A stretch of 38,214 nt of DNA. It comes from a bacterium. GTDB lineage: Bacteria > Zixibacteria > MSB-5A5 > GN15 > FEB-12. The stretch lies in assembly GCA_029211095.1 (NCBI GenBank), contig JARGFS010000013.1, positions 1-38,214 on the forward strand, given 5' to 3'. The notes below the pieces were generated by a model. That model was given only the letters and a program-made list of their open reading frames with translations, was not told where the DNA came from and searched no databases. This document shows positions 1 to 7,629 of this stretch, piece after piece. How positions within the stretch are numbered: position 1 is the stretch's first letter; every line of letters begins with the position of its first letter. Position numbers and translations under genes: made by a program.

Positions 1-311
1 GTGGTCGTTGGTTCTGAAAACTCATCAAAGACTTTCTGGTTTTCGTCCACAAAGTCGATCAGGTTGATCACATCTCTGCTGACCCGCCCCTGAATGTTGA
101 TCAGGTCTATTCCGAACTCAGCTCTTGCCAGCATGGCCGGGTTGTACATCATCGCGCTCATGTCGGACATAGTGGTAATACCGGGACCGCCCATGCCGAG
201 AGCTCTGATGTCATTAAATCTGACATTTGGTGTTCTGGCTGTTGAAGTCAGGGCAAAGGCCATAACCAGAATCAGAACTATCAATAGAGACTTTGCATTA
301 AGATATTTCAT
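1..311 (-). CDS. PorV/FadL-like outer-membrane protein, N-terminal part (runs off window)
   Basis: Partial gene: the reading frame starts at the ATG at 311 and continues past the window edge, giving about 103 residues. The first 25 or so residues are a signal peptide (a Lys, then a hydrophobic run, then Ala-Leu-Thr-Ser-Thr-Ala). The mature start carries ALGMGGPGITTMSDMSAMMY followed by NPA, the pattern seen at the N-terminus of FadL/PorV-type barrels (a glycine-rich turn, then a YNPA motif). An AAGGA ribosome site lies about 8 bases before the ATG. The gene starts 18 bases after the stop of the lipoprotein upstream, so the two are probably one transcript. The substrate cannot be inferred. It could be another Omp family, but export to the outer membrane is well supported. 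Confidence 0.72.
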   Translation of the reverse strand, partial: MKYLNAKSLLIVLILVMAFALTSTARTPNVRFNDIRALGMGGPGITTMSDMSAMMYNPAMLARAEFGIDLINIQGRVSRDVINLIDFVDENQKVFDEFSEPTT

Positions 312-329
312 ATTGGCAATTCCTTTTTG

Positions 330-1280
330 TTAATAGCCAGCGCAAGAACCCCAGTATCCGTCTTCGTCAATGTAACCGTCCCCATCATCATCGGTGAGGT
401 TGATGATTTCCTCGGTCTTATCGCTGTTGCCATCTCCATCATTGTCAGCCGGATCATTGATTTTCCAGTTTCTGGCCAGTAGAATCACATCGGCCAGCAG
501 GGCATCAATATCATCCGGGCTCAATTCTGTTTCTTCGGTAAGGATGTCGTTGATGACCGTCCGGGAATCATTGATAACCACTTCAATGCTGTCCAGCAGC
601 ATGTTGAAAGCCGCAATGGCAGCGCAGGTATCATCATGGGCATCGGTCGCACCGACAGCTTTGGCGGCTCCAAGATTATTGGTTATGTAGTTCATAAGAT
701 CGTTGGCGCCAAAGGCAAAGCCCAGCGTATCCACCTGGGTAATGTTAAAATCGATATCGCCGCCATTGATCAGGCCGTCAAGATTGACATCCTGGAAAAA
801 GAGGATACCTCTGATTCCGGTGACAATGGCAAAATCCAGGTCAATATCTTCTTTTGAGAAGCTGCCGGTAGTCTTACCATCGTAGATTGGCTTGAGGTCG
901 GTAAAGACGGTCGCCATAGCCGTGTAGAGCCTGTCCGCCTCATCGTTGGGCCAGGCGCTGCCGGTGAAGGGGAGGGCGTCTCCATCTTTGTGATTGCTTT
1001 CCGCCATGTCAACGCCAAGATTGAAGGCGTTAAAACCGGAGGCAGACATGGTTGCCTTGGCGTGGTAGTAGCGTGCCTCGGAACTGTTGGGATCTTCGGC
1101 CATGGCTTTCGTGAATTCAGCCAGAGCGCCCTGGTAATCGCCGTCACGCATTTTCTGAATGCCTTCATCAATCAGGGACTCGGTGTCCTCGCCGGAGGTC
1201 CAACTAAAGAGATTACAGCCACCAAGTGCGAAAGAGAAGCCAATCAGAAGTACGGAAGCAAGCAATAGCTTTCGGTTCAT
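330..1280 (-). CDS. Lipoprotein with TPR-like segment and calcium-binding-type Asp repeats
   Basis: A 316-residue secreted lipoprotein of unknown role. The ATG at 1280 is chosen over the in-frame ATG at 1292 because GGAG sits 5 to 8 bases before it. The signal peptide ends in a lipobox (A-L-G-G-C). Residues ~35-75 look like one or two TPR helices (EGIQKMRDGDYQGALAEFTK). Further on are Asp-rich loops of the EF-hand/dockerin or thrombospondin type 3 kind: DVNLDGLINGGDID near the middle, then DNDGDGNSDKTEE and DDDGDGYIDEDG near the C-terminus. Those loops normally bind calcium. It is followed closely by the barrel protein gene at 311, so a joint surface role is likely. The exact function is unknown. 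Confidence 0.75.
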   Translation of the reverse strand: MNRKLLLASVLLIGFSFALGGCNLFSWTSGEDTESLIDEGIQKMRDGDYQGALAEFTKAMAEDPNSSEARYYHAKATMSASGFNAFNLGVDMAESNHKDGDALPFTGSAWPNDEADRLYTAMATVFTDLKPIYDGKTTGSFSKEDIDLDFAIVTGIRGILFFQDVNLDGLINGGDIDFNITQVDTLGFAFGANDLMNYITNNLGAAKAVGATDAHDDTCAAIAAFNMLLDSIEVVINDSRTVINDILTEETELSPDDIDALLADVILLARNWKINDPADNDGDGNSDKTEEIINLTDDDGDGYIDEDGYWGSCAGY

Positions 1281-1377
1281 AGAAAACTCCATCAGTTTAG
1301 GTATGTGTTTTAATTACTTTTGGCTATACAGGAATAACAGCCTATTTCAATTCGCTTAGTATCCTCCCGTAGCCATA

Positions 1378-1392
1378 TAATAGCGGCTATTA
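1378..1392. promoter_or_regulatory. Perfect 15-bp inverted repeat between divergent genes
   Basis: TAATAGC-G-GCTATTA has perfect 7-base arms around one central base. It lies in the space between the minus-strand lipoprotein (start 1280) and the plus-strand riboswitch (1463). No T-run follows on either strand, so it does not look like a terminator. It may be an operator for either gene; no regulator is identifiable. Confidence 0.35.
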
Positions 1393-1421
1393 CGGCTCAA
1401 GTCAATATGTTAAGAAAATTC

Positions 1422-1452
1422 TTGCCCTGAGTAAAAAGAGTGCCCTTATTCT
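1422..1452 (+). promoter_or_regulatory. Possible promoter of the TPP-riboswitch transcript
   Basis: TTGCCC at 1422-1427 and TATTCT at 1447-1452 are separated by 19 bases; a TTATTC alternative gives 18. The predicted start of transcription near 1459 would fall just before the first riboswitch helix at 1463, and that position is the main support. The match to the consensus is only moderate. Confidence 0.35.
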
Positions 1453-1462
1453 GAATGTAGTT

Positions 1463-1550
1463 CATCCGTTGGGGGTGGCGTAAAACACCGCCTGAGATTA
1501 TACCCCCTTGCCTGATCCGGGTAATGCCGGCGTAGGTAAACGGAGATGTT
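1463..1550 (+). promoter_or_regulatory. TPP (THI-box) riboswitch
   Basis: The conserved thiamin pyrophosphate aptamer core is readable: GCCTGAGATTATACCC at about 1490, then CTTGCCTGATCCGGGTAATG at 1507-1526 and CCGGCGTAGG after it. GGGGG at 1471-1475 can pair with the CCCCC at 1503-1507, and CATCCGTT at 1463-1470 pairs with AACGG-AG-ATG at about 1539-1548 to close the aptamer. This directly predicts that the genes downstream are turned down when TPP is plentiful. GATCCG at 1514-1519 (inside the aptamer core) is the exact complement of CGGATC at 1573-1578, which may be the alternative pairing of the expression platform. No T-run terminator follows, so control may be at translation. Confidence 0.93.
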
Positions 1551-1639
1551 AGTCGCATCCCCTGGTCCTAATCGGATCGCCTATTGTGTCAGGACGGAGT
1601 CTTACCGTAACGTTAACCGTTTAGTGTGAGGTTTCTGTC

Positions 1640-4087
1640 ATGAAAACCGTAACCATCCTGCTCGCGACCTTCCTATTCGCAGCCTTTGTCGGCGCCAATG
1701 CCGCCCCGGTGCTGGTAGGAAAAATCACCGATACCGAGGGGCACTCGTTGCCTGCGGTATCAATCACGACCAATCTTCGCGGAATTGGTTCCGTCTCCGA
1801 CAGTAACGGAGAGTTTCTTCTTACCACAGATGATCAGGTCACCCGTGTGACCTTTTCTTCGGTCGGCTTCAAGCCGCGCCAGTTTCTGATTGGCGAAGTT
1901 CCCAAGGTGGTAATTCTGTCACCGATGTTTATCCGGGGGGAGGATATAATTGTAACGGCGGATCGAGCCCAGACCGGTATTAGCTCAGTCGCATTTGAGA
2001 ACCTGTCATCAGATGAACTGGAGCGAGACTACTCGGTCGGTGAGTTGCCGCTGTTGCTGGAGTCAACTCCAAATCTGTACGCTTATTCCGATGCCGGGAA
2101 CTCTCTGGGCTACAGCTATATGCGGATAAGAGGATTCGATGACAAGCGCGTCAGTACTTATATAAATGGCGTTCCGCTCAATGATCCCGAAGATCACGCG
2201 ACCTACTTTGTCGATTTGCCGGACTTTGCGGCCAACGTAGATGACATCCAGGTTCAGCGCGGGATTGGCAATTCTCTTTATGGGGATGCTTCCTTTGGCG
2301 GTTCGGTCAATATTGTGACTTCGCTGTTCAGCCGCCCGCGCCAGACAGTACTGACCACAGGCTACGGCGAGTATACTTCCGATGGAAAATCTATTAGTGA
2401 TATGTACAAGCAGTCGGTGGAGTATGCTTCCGGCCTAATTGATGGACGTTGGTCGTTCGCGGGACGTTTCTCAAAGCAGAAGAGCGGCGGGTATCGTTAC
2501 GGAAGCTGGTACGAGGGTTGGTCATACTATTTTGCGATGGGAAGAGTGGACCCGAAAATGACCACTGAACTGTATGTCTACGGCGGTCCGATGCGGATGC
2601 ATCTGGCTTTCTATGGCGCCGGAAGAGATGCTATCGATGCTGACCGGAGAGCGAATCCATACCTGACCTATGATAATGAAACAGATAATTTCAACCAGCC
2701 GCATTATCATCTGCACAACAGCTACCGACTGAGTGAAACGATGACCCTTTCCAATACGCTTTACTATATCCGAGGCAAAGGGTATTACGAACAGTTCAAG
2801 TCCAAGGCTGACTTTTTTGATTACAATCTCAGTAACCTCAGCGACAGTGCCAGTGGTAATTTGGTACGACAGCAATGGGTGGAAAAGAACCAGTACGGAT
2901 GGAATCCTTCGCTGGTGATAGAACATGATCGGGGAAGTCATTCGTTGGGCGGATCATTTTACTATTTCAATTCCGAACACTGGGGGGCGGTCCCCCGAGC
3001 CGAGTACCTTGATAATCTGAACAACGGTTCCGTCAAATACTATGAATACTTTGGGACCAAGCAGGTTGGTTCCGTACATGTTCAGGAGTATTACCGACTG
3101 AGCGAGCGACTCTCAACTCAGATTACCGCGCAGTTGAGATGGCAGGACTATCAGTTTGATCAGACCAGGATGGGAGCGTTTGCCGGTTATAGCTATGATC
3201 TCAATAACCTCTTTTTCTCTCCCCGCCTTGGTCTTAATTATGATCTGTCGGAAGCGGCGGACCTCTATCTCAATCTCTCCCTCTCCTCTCGCACACCAAC
3301 CGATGGGGCTATTTATGACGCCAACAATCCCAACCGGTTGCCTTCGCTGGAGATTCTGGATCAGACAATTTCCGCCTCGGGAGAGACAGTCACAACTTTT
3401 GGTGACCCATTGGTGAAACCGGAACGAGTGCACAGTTATGAAATGGGGATTTCCCTGGCTGGAGAGAACCGAAGGGGGACGATCAATCTTTTCTATATGG
3501 ACTTCCGTGATGAGATTGTCTCCTACGCCTACATTGACTACCTGATTCACTCTTACAATATTGAACGTTCGGTTCATTCCGGGATAGAGCTGAGCGGTAG
3601 TTACCGAGCTAATGTCGGCTTGACCCTGAGCGGTAATTTTGCATACAATCGCAATAGGGTCATTCGTCACAGCCGGTTGGTGGATGGCATCAACGTCGAT
3701 TTTGCTGACAAGCAGATTGCCGGTTTTCCCGATTATCTGGGAAGTTTGATCGCTGACTACCAGTTGTCGGACTTCCGCCTGACTTACCGATTCCGGTTTG
3801 TTGGTCAGCAGTACATGGAAATGTACAATATTGATGACATCGCGGTTGAAAGCTACAATCTCTCTTCGCTCTCTGTTTCTTACCAATTCGGAGATGTTGC
3901 TGGAATTGGGAAGTTGACCCTGTCCGGACGTATAGACAATCTGTTTGATACCAAGTATGAGTCGTTTGGCTATGGTGACAACTACGCCTACAACGATGGA
4001 TCAAAAGATGTTGTTGAGGGCTGGGCGGAGTATTTTGTTGGAGCCGAGCGATCATTCTGGGGTCAACTGAAAATAGAACTGTTTTAA
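1640..4087 (+). CDS. TonB-dependent receptor, TPP-regulated (thiamin or precursor uptake)
   Basis: An 815-residue outer-membrane active transporter. Residues 1-21 are a signal peptide ending ANA. Residues ~25-95 form a carboxypeptidase-regulatory-like beta domain (VGKITDTEGHSLPAVSITT). A TonB-box-like IIVTADR follows at ~103. The plug domain spans ~110-228, with LYGDASFGGSVNIVTS at its end. The rest is a 22-stranded-type barrel closing on a terminal Phe (LKIELF). GAGG lies about 8 bases before the ATG. The TPP riboswitch directly upstream indicates that the ligand is thiamin, a thiamin phosphate or a thiamin precursor. This follows known TPP-regulated TonB receptors in Bacteroidota; the ligand itself is inferred. 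The symporter gene starts 3 bases after the stop. Confidence 0.93.
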   Translation: MKTVTILLATFLFAAFVGANAAPVLVGKITDTEGHSLPAVSITTNLRGIGSVSDSNGEFLLTTDDQVTRVTFSSVGFKPRQFLIGEVPKVVILSPMFIRGEDIIVTADRAQTGISSVAFENLSSDELERDYSVGELPLLLESTPNLYAYSDAGNSLGYSYMRIRGFDDKRVSTYINGVPLNDPEDHATYFVDLPDFAANVDDIQVQRGIGNSLYGDASFGGSVNIVTSLFSRPRQTVLTTGYGEYTSDGKSISDMYKQSVEYASGLIDGRWSFAGRFSKQKSGGYRYGSWYEGWSYYFAMGRVDPKMTTELYVYGGPMRMHLAFYGAGRDAIDADRRANPYLTYDNETDNFNQPHYHLHNSYRLSETMTLSNTLYYIRGKGYYEQFKSKADFFDYNLSNLSDSASGNLVRQQWVEKNQYGWNPSLVIEHDRGSHSLGGSFYYFNSEHWGAVPRAEYLDNLNNGSVKYYEYFGTKQVGSVHVQEYYRLSERLSTQITAQLRWQDYQFDQTRMGAFAGYSYDLNNLFFSPRLGLNYDLSEAADLYLNLSLSSRTPTDGAIYDANNPNRLPSLEILDQTISASGETVTTFGDPLVKPERVHSYEMGISLAGENRRGTINLFYMDFRDEIVSYAYIDYLIHSYNIERSVHSGIELSGSYRANVGLTLSGNFAYNRNRVIRHSRLVDGINVDFADKQIAGFPDYLGSLIADYQLSDFRLTYRFRFVGQQYMEMYNIDDIAVESYNLSSLSVSYQFGDVAGIGKLTLSGRIDNLFDTKYESFGYGDNYAYNDGSKDVVEGWAEYFVGAERSFWGQLKIELF

Positions 4088-4090
4088 GAA

Positions 4091-5464
4091 GTGCAGTTTC
4101 TTGATTACAGTATTGTTTTTGTCTACCTGATCGCGATTCTCCTGATCGGGTTTTATGGACGCCTCAGGAAAGATGCCTCCACTTCGGAGATGATCCTGGG
4201 TGGGCGGATGCTGACCCTGCCCGCCTTTGTCGCTTCGCTGGTCTCTACCTGGTACGGTGGAATTCTGGGGGTGGGGGAGTATTCCTATCGGTTCGGAATC
4301 TCCAACTGGCTTGTCTTTGGTCTGCCTTATTATCTGGCCGCTCTCTTTTTTGCTCTCTTCCTGGCTAAAAAGGCACGAGAGTCCGGACTTCTTACCATTC
4401 CGGAAAGACTGTCCCAGACCTATGACAGGCGGACAGCCCTCACGGGTTCGCTGATCATTTTTCTGATGACCATTCCGGCGGCGTATATTCTCATGCTGGG
4501 TGTACTGGGGGAACAGCTGTTAGGTCTTTCCTTTTCAACCGGAGTATTGTTGGGTTCGCTCTTTTCGGTTGTCTATGTCTTTGCGGGGGGGTTCCGTTCG
4601 GTAGTACGAACCGACATTGTGCAGTTCGGGCTGATGTTTGTTGGCTTTGCTGTTCTGTTAGTTATTCTGGTCTCCCGGTATGGGGGGGCAGATTTTCTGT
4701 CTGCGAACCTTCCCGCCGAGCATCTCACCTGGCATGGCGGGAATAGCGGCTGGTATATTGCGGTCTGGTACGTAATTGCTCTGGCTACGCTGGTGGAGCC
4801 ATCCTTTTATCAGAGATGCTATGCGGCCAAAAGTCCCGCGGTTGCGCGCAAGGGGATATTCATCTCCATCGGCTGCTGGGCCCTCTTTGATTTTATGACC
4901 ACAACCAGCGGATTGTACGCAAGAGTCCTGCTTCCGAATCTGACCGATCCGGTCTCTTCCTTTCCGGCCCTGGCTCAAATGGTTTTGCCCGTTGGGCTGC
5001 TCGGCCTCTTTGCCCTGACACTTCTGGCCACTGTTATGTCGACCGTAGACTCCTATGCCTTCCTGGCGGCCTCGACTTTTGGAAATGACATTCTGGGACA
5101 ACTGTTCAAAGGGGACAATAAGAGCATCCGGCGGTATACCAATGTCGGCCTTCTGCTCGCGACATCTCTGGCCGCTCTCTTTGCAATCTTCTTTAGGTCA
5201 GCGGTTGATATCTGGCATGCCTTTGGATCAATTGGCACTCCGGCCCTGTTGGTGCCGTTGTTTTTCTCATTTGTCGGCAAGCGAAAGCTTCCGGCCGGGC
5301 ATGCATTTTTCTCTATGGTCTCTGTGCTTGTGCTTTCTTTGGTCTGGTATCTATCACCAAATTTCACCGCCGGAGGTGAGTACTGGCTTTCGCTTGAGCC
5401 AATCTTCCCCGGTTTGTTCGTCTCGTTGGTTATCTATTTTCTGTACGCCCGGCAAGAGTCTTAA
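4091..5464 (+). CDS. Sodium:solute symporter (SSS family), probable thiamin-related permease
   Basis: A 457-residue inner-membrane protein with about 12-13 hydrophobic segments. The first helix is VFVYLIAILLIGFYGR, and the family's signature region reads ASLVSTWYGGILGVGEYSYR (residues ~49-68). FVFAGGFRSVVRTDIVQF, recognisable as the SSS motif around helix 5, occurs near residues 157-174. The start is a GTG three bases after the TonB receptor's stop with no clear ribosome site, so translation is probably coupled. Its place behind a TPP riboswitch suggests it carries across the inner membrane what the TonB receptor takes in. SSS-type transporters have been predicted before in TPP regulons; the substrate here is inferred. 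Confidence 0.88.
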   Translation: MQFLDYSIVFVYLIAILLIGFYGRLRKDASTSEMILGGRMLTLPAFVASLVSTWYGGILGVGEYSYRFGISNWLVFGLPYYLAALFFALFLAKKARESGLLTIPERLSQTYDRRTALTGSLIIFLMTIPAAYILMLGVLGEQLLGLSFSTGVLLGSLFSVVYVFAGGFRSVVRTDIVQFGLMFVGFAVLLVILVSRYGGADFLSANLPAEHLTWHGGNSGWYIAVWYVIALATLVEPSFYQRCYAAKSPAVARKGIFISIGCWALFDFMTTTSGLYARVLLPNLTDPVSSFPALAQMVLPVGLLGLFALTLLATVMSTVDSYAFLAASTFGNDILGQLFKGDNKSIRRYTNVGLLLATSLAALFAIFFRSAVDIWHAFGSIGTPALLVPLFFSFVGKRKLPAGHAFFSMVSVLVLSLVWYLSPNFTAGGEYWLSLEPIFPGLFVSLVIYFLYARQES

Positions 5465-5506
5465 TGAGGTTGCCCCGGCAGCAGTTTTCGATTATACTGG
5501 AGCAAT

Positions 5507-5983
5507 ATGAGCGATCCAATATATATGTCACGTGAAGGCATCCTTAAGCTGGAAGCCGAATTGAAGCGCCTAAAATTCACCGAGCGCCCCAAAATAGTTG
5601 CGGAAATCAAAAGAACTATGGAGTTGGGCGACCTCTCTGAGAATGCTGAGTATCATGCCGCCAAAGAGGCACAGCGACATATGGAGAGGAAACTGGCCGA
5701 TCTGGAACTCAAGCTATCCCGGGTGCAGTTGATTGATATTGACTCCATACCAAAGGATAAAGCTTACCTTTTTGCCAAGGTTCTGGTCAAGGATCAGTCT
5801 TCGGGGGAGGAGATAGAATATACTCTGACACCACCGGACGAGGCGGATGTCTTTGAGGATAAGATTTCAGTTAAATCACCAATTGGCGCGGCCCTGCTGG
5901 GCAAAGGGGAAGGGGAGAAAGTTGAAGTTCAGGTACCCAAAGGTACTATCAACTATGAGATTTTGAAGATCTCACGAGAATAG
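5507..5983 (+). CDS. greA: Transcription elongation factor GreA
   Basis: A 158-residue protein that rescues backtracked RNA polymerase by stimulating transcript cleavage through the secondary channel. The N-terminal coiled coil (residues ~8-75) carries the tip motif MELGDLSENAEYHAAKEAQ, with the acidic residues that coordinate the catalytic metal. The C-terminal FKBP-like domain includes SPIGAALLGKGEGEKVEVQVP. Length and both domains match GreA. GGAG lies five bases before the ATG. It stands between the thiamin operon and a convergent zinc-finger gene, with only ten bases to the latter. Confidence 0.95.
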   Translation: MSDPIYMSREGILKLEAELKRLKFTERPKIVAEIKRTMELGDLSENAEYHAAKEAQRHMERKLADLELKLSRVQLIDIDSIPKDKAYLFAKVLVKDQSSGEEIEYTLTPPDEADVFEDKISVKSPIGAALLGKGEGEKVEVQVPKGTINYEILKISRE

Positions 5984-5993
5984 GAGCTCGTCT

Positions 5994-6173
5994 TTAGCTG
6001 TTCTCTTCTTCCTCTTCATAGAGTCCTTCCAGGTCAGACTCATCGTAGTACTCTTCGGCCTCATCACTACCTGCACCTTCGGCGCTATTGGCGCACTCCA
6101 GAGAGCAGAAGTATTCTCCCACCTGCCGGATTGGCTTGCTCAGAATCTCTTCACCACAATATGAACAGACCAC
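5994..6173 (-). CDS. Small zinc-finger protein with acidic tail
   Basis: The gene probably starts at the GTG at 6173, seven bases after a strong GAGGAG ribosome site, giving 59 residues. A longer frame from an ATG at 6227 lacks such a site. The N-terminus has CSYCGEEI and then YFCSLECANS, a four-cysteine pattern like treble-clef or TRASH-type zinc fingers. The C-terminal half is strongly acidic and ends in EEEEENS. Its function is unknown. It may be a small metal-binding or protein-interaction adaptor. It converges with greA with a ten-base gap and no clear terminator between them. Confidence 0.6.
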   Translation of the reverse strand: MVCSYCGEEILSKPIRQVGEYFCSLECANSAEGAGSDEAEEYYDESDLEGLYEEEEENS

Positions 6174-6375
6174 TGGACATCTCCTCAAACTCGTTAATCC
6201 TAAGACGCGGAAAACCTGCGCCCACAAACCATCTATAATCCTTCTGATCGACCGATGGCAAAAATATTCTATAATCCTCTCAAAATTTTGTCAATAGATT
6301 TTTTTGAGGCCCTGCTTCTCCGCCGCGTAACCTGCTAATATGGAGCCGGTTAACCTTTGCTATCATAATTAGTTC

Positions 6376-6403
6376 TTGACAAAATCAGGATATTGATTAT
6401 GTT
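6376..6403 (+). promoter_or_regulatory. Sigma-70-type promoter of the cysteine leader/attenuator operon
   Basis: TTGACA at 6376-6381 is a perfect -35 box. TATGTT at 6398-6403 is an acceptable -10 box with a 16-base spacer. The predicted start point near 6410 coincides with the ATG of the leader peptide at 6411, so the message may be leaderless; no ribosome site is visible before that ATG. This is inference from spacing. Confidence 0.55.
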
Positions 6404-6410
6404 CAGAATC

Positions 6411-6488
6411 ATGAATCAGACCTCAAAAATATTGAACCCCACCTGCACCTGTTGTTGTTGTAATTCTGAGGGTCGGACTATGCCCTGA
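6411..6488 (+). CDS. Polycysteine leader peptide of a cysteine attenuator
   Basis: A 25-codon ORF that ends 34 bases before a terminator hairpin. Its middle reads NPTCTCCCCNSEG: five cysteine codons out of 25, four of them consecutive TGT codons at 6450-6461. The next genes make cysteine by reverse transsulfuration. This is the arrangement of trp- or his-type attenuators: a ribosome starved of charged tRNA-Cys would stall on the TGT run and alter the RNA fold downstream. An in-frame ATG at 6399 could add four residues, but the predicted start of transcription is at about 6410. Short cysteine-containing upstream ORFs are known in mycobacteria; I do not know of a described case in this kind of organism. 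Confidence 0.8.
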   Translation: MNQTSKILNPTCTCCCCNSEGRTMP

Positions 6489-6530
6489 TTTGCAACTAAT
6501 GCAATTAGAAGGCTTTTTCGATCCACCTTT
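6468..6530 (+). promoter_or_regulatory. Predicted antiterminator pairing of the cysteine attenuator
   Basis: GAGGGTCGGA at 6468-6477 can pair with TCCACCTTT at 6522-6530, with one bulged C at 6474 and two G-U pairs. The second segment contains the whole 5' arm of the terminator, so the two folds exclude each other. A ribosome stalled on the TGT codons leaves 6468-6477 free, so the antiterminator forms. A ribosome that reaches the stop at 6486 covers it, so the terminator forms. The pairing was found by hand; no energies were computed. Confidence 0.55.
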
Positions 6531-6551
6531 GTTTGAAGGTGGTTTTTTTTT
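6523..6551 (+). terminator. Rho-independent terminator in the leader (attenuator)
   Basis: CCACCTT (6523-6529), a six-base loop, AAGGTGG (6536-6542) and then nine T residues. It is a complete intrinsic terminator only 17 bases before the first in-frame ATG of the cystathionine beta-synthase gene. No gene ends upstream on this strand except the 25-codon leader, so its role must be regulatory. Confidence 0.9.
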
Positions 6552-6567
6552 GCAGTAATCTCTTTTT

Positions 6568-7614
6568 ATGGAAGAACAAGTTAAGATGAAAACCAAGGCT
6601 ACAGTTGATCCGGCCGAACAGATACACACCGATTCATTTTATTATGACAACATAACTCAGGCAGTTGGCAACACTCCGCTCGTTCGGCTCAACAGAATGA
6701 CTGCCGAGCGAGGGATCAAAGCTACCATACTGGTCAAGCCGGAGTTTATGAATCCGACCGGCTCGGTCAAGGACAGGATGGCCATCTACATTCTAAAGCA
6801 GGCGGTTGCCGCCGGCGAACTCAAGCCGGGCGGTATGATTATCGAGGCTACTTCGGGAAACACCGGGGCAGCGGTAGCTATGTTTGGCGCCGTCTATGGA
6901 CACCCGGTCATTCTGACTATCCCGGATAAGATGTCTTCTGAAAAAGTGGATGCTCTCAAAGCGTTTGGGGCCGAAGTACACGTTTGCCCGACCGCTGTGC
7001 CGGCCGAAGCCCCGGAGAGTTATTATGAGACGGCCAAGCGATTGCAACGGGAGAATCCGGGGAGCTATTTTATTGGCCAGTATTTTAATCTCAACAATAT
7101 TGAAGCTCACTACAAATTGACCGGACCGGAAATTTGGAAACAGACTTCCGGTGAAATTGATGTTTTTGTAGGCGGTATCGGAACCGGCGGAACGGTCTCC
7201 GGAACCGCCCGATTCCTGAAAGAGCAAAACCCAAAGATGCAGGTAGTGGCGGCTGACCCGATTGGTTCTGTCTATTATAACTATCACAAGGATCAGGAGC
7301 TTATAGAACCAAACACCTATTTTGTTGAGGGGATTGGCGAAGATATGCTTTGCCCAACGATCGATTTTTCCGTAATTGACAAAGTGTACCAGGTTAGCGA
7401 TGAAGAGTGCTTTTTGGCCGCTCGCGAATTGACCCGCAAAGAGGGGATCTTCGGTGGTGGCTCTTCGGGCGCCGCGGTGCATGCCGCACTGCTGCATGCC
7501 CGGACACTTGACGCGGATAAAACTATGGTGGTGCTTCTTCCGGATGGTGGCGGCAAATATATGAGTAAGATTTTTAATGACCTCTGGATGAAGGAAAAAG
7601 GATTCCTCAAGTAG
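6568..7614 (+). CDS. Cystathionine beta-synthase (catalytic domain only)
   Basis: A 348-residue fold-type II PLP enzyme that probably joins serine and homocysteine to make cystathionine. NPTGSVKDR places the PLP lysine at residue 68. TSGNTG (95-100) and GGIGTGGT (202-209) bind the cofactor. The C-terminal part, VEGIGEDMLCPTIDF and GGGKYMSKIFNDLWMKEKG, resembles cystathionine beta-synthases more than O-acetylserine sulfhydrylases. The tandem regulatory CBS domains of the animal enzyme are absent, as is usual in bacteria. Cysteine synthase activity cannot be ruled out, but the cystathionine gamma-lyase gene 15 bases downstream supports this call. The start may be 6568 or the ATG at 6586; neither has a clear ribosome site. 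Expression is predicted to depend on the cysteine attenuator upstream. Confidence 0.85.
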   Translation: MEEQVKMKTKATVDPAEQIHTDSFYYDNITQAVGNTPLVRLNRMTAERGIKATILVKPEFMNPTGSVKDRMAIYILKQAVAAGELKPGGMIIEATSGNTGAAVAMFGAVYGHPVILTIPDKMSSEKVDALKAFGAEVHVCPTAVPAEAPESYYETAKRLQRENPGSYFIGQYFNLNNIEAHYKLTGPEIWKQTSGEIDVFVGGIGTGGTVSGTARFLKEQNPKMQVVAADPIGSVYYNYHKDQELIEPNTYFVEGIGEDMLCPTIDFSVIDKVYQVSDEECFLAARELTRKEGIFGGGSSGAAVHAALLHARTLDADKTMVVLLPDGGGKYMSKIFNDLWMKEKGFLK

Positions 7615-7629
7615 CAGACAGGTTTTACT

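Noticed and set aside
6404-6567. A SAM riboswitch or T-box as the control element of the transsulfuration genes
   Set aside because: No T-box sequence or SAM aptamer core is visible; the Cys-rich leader and terminator explain the region better.
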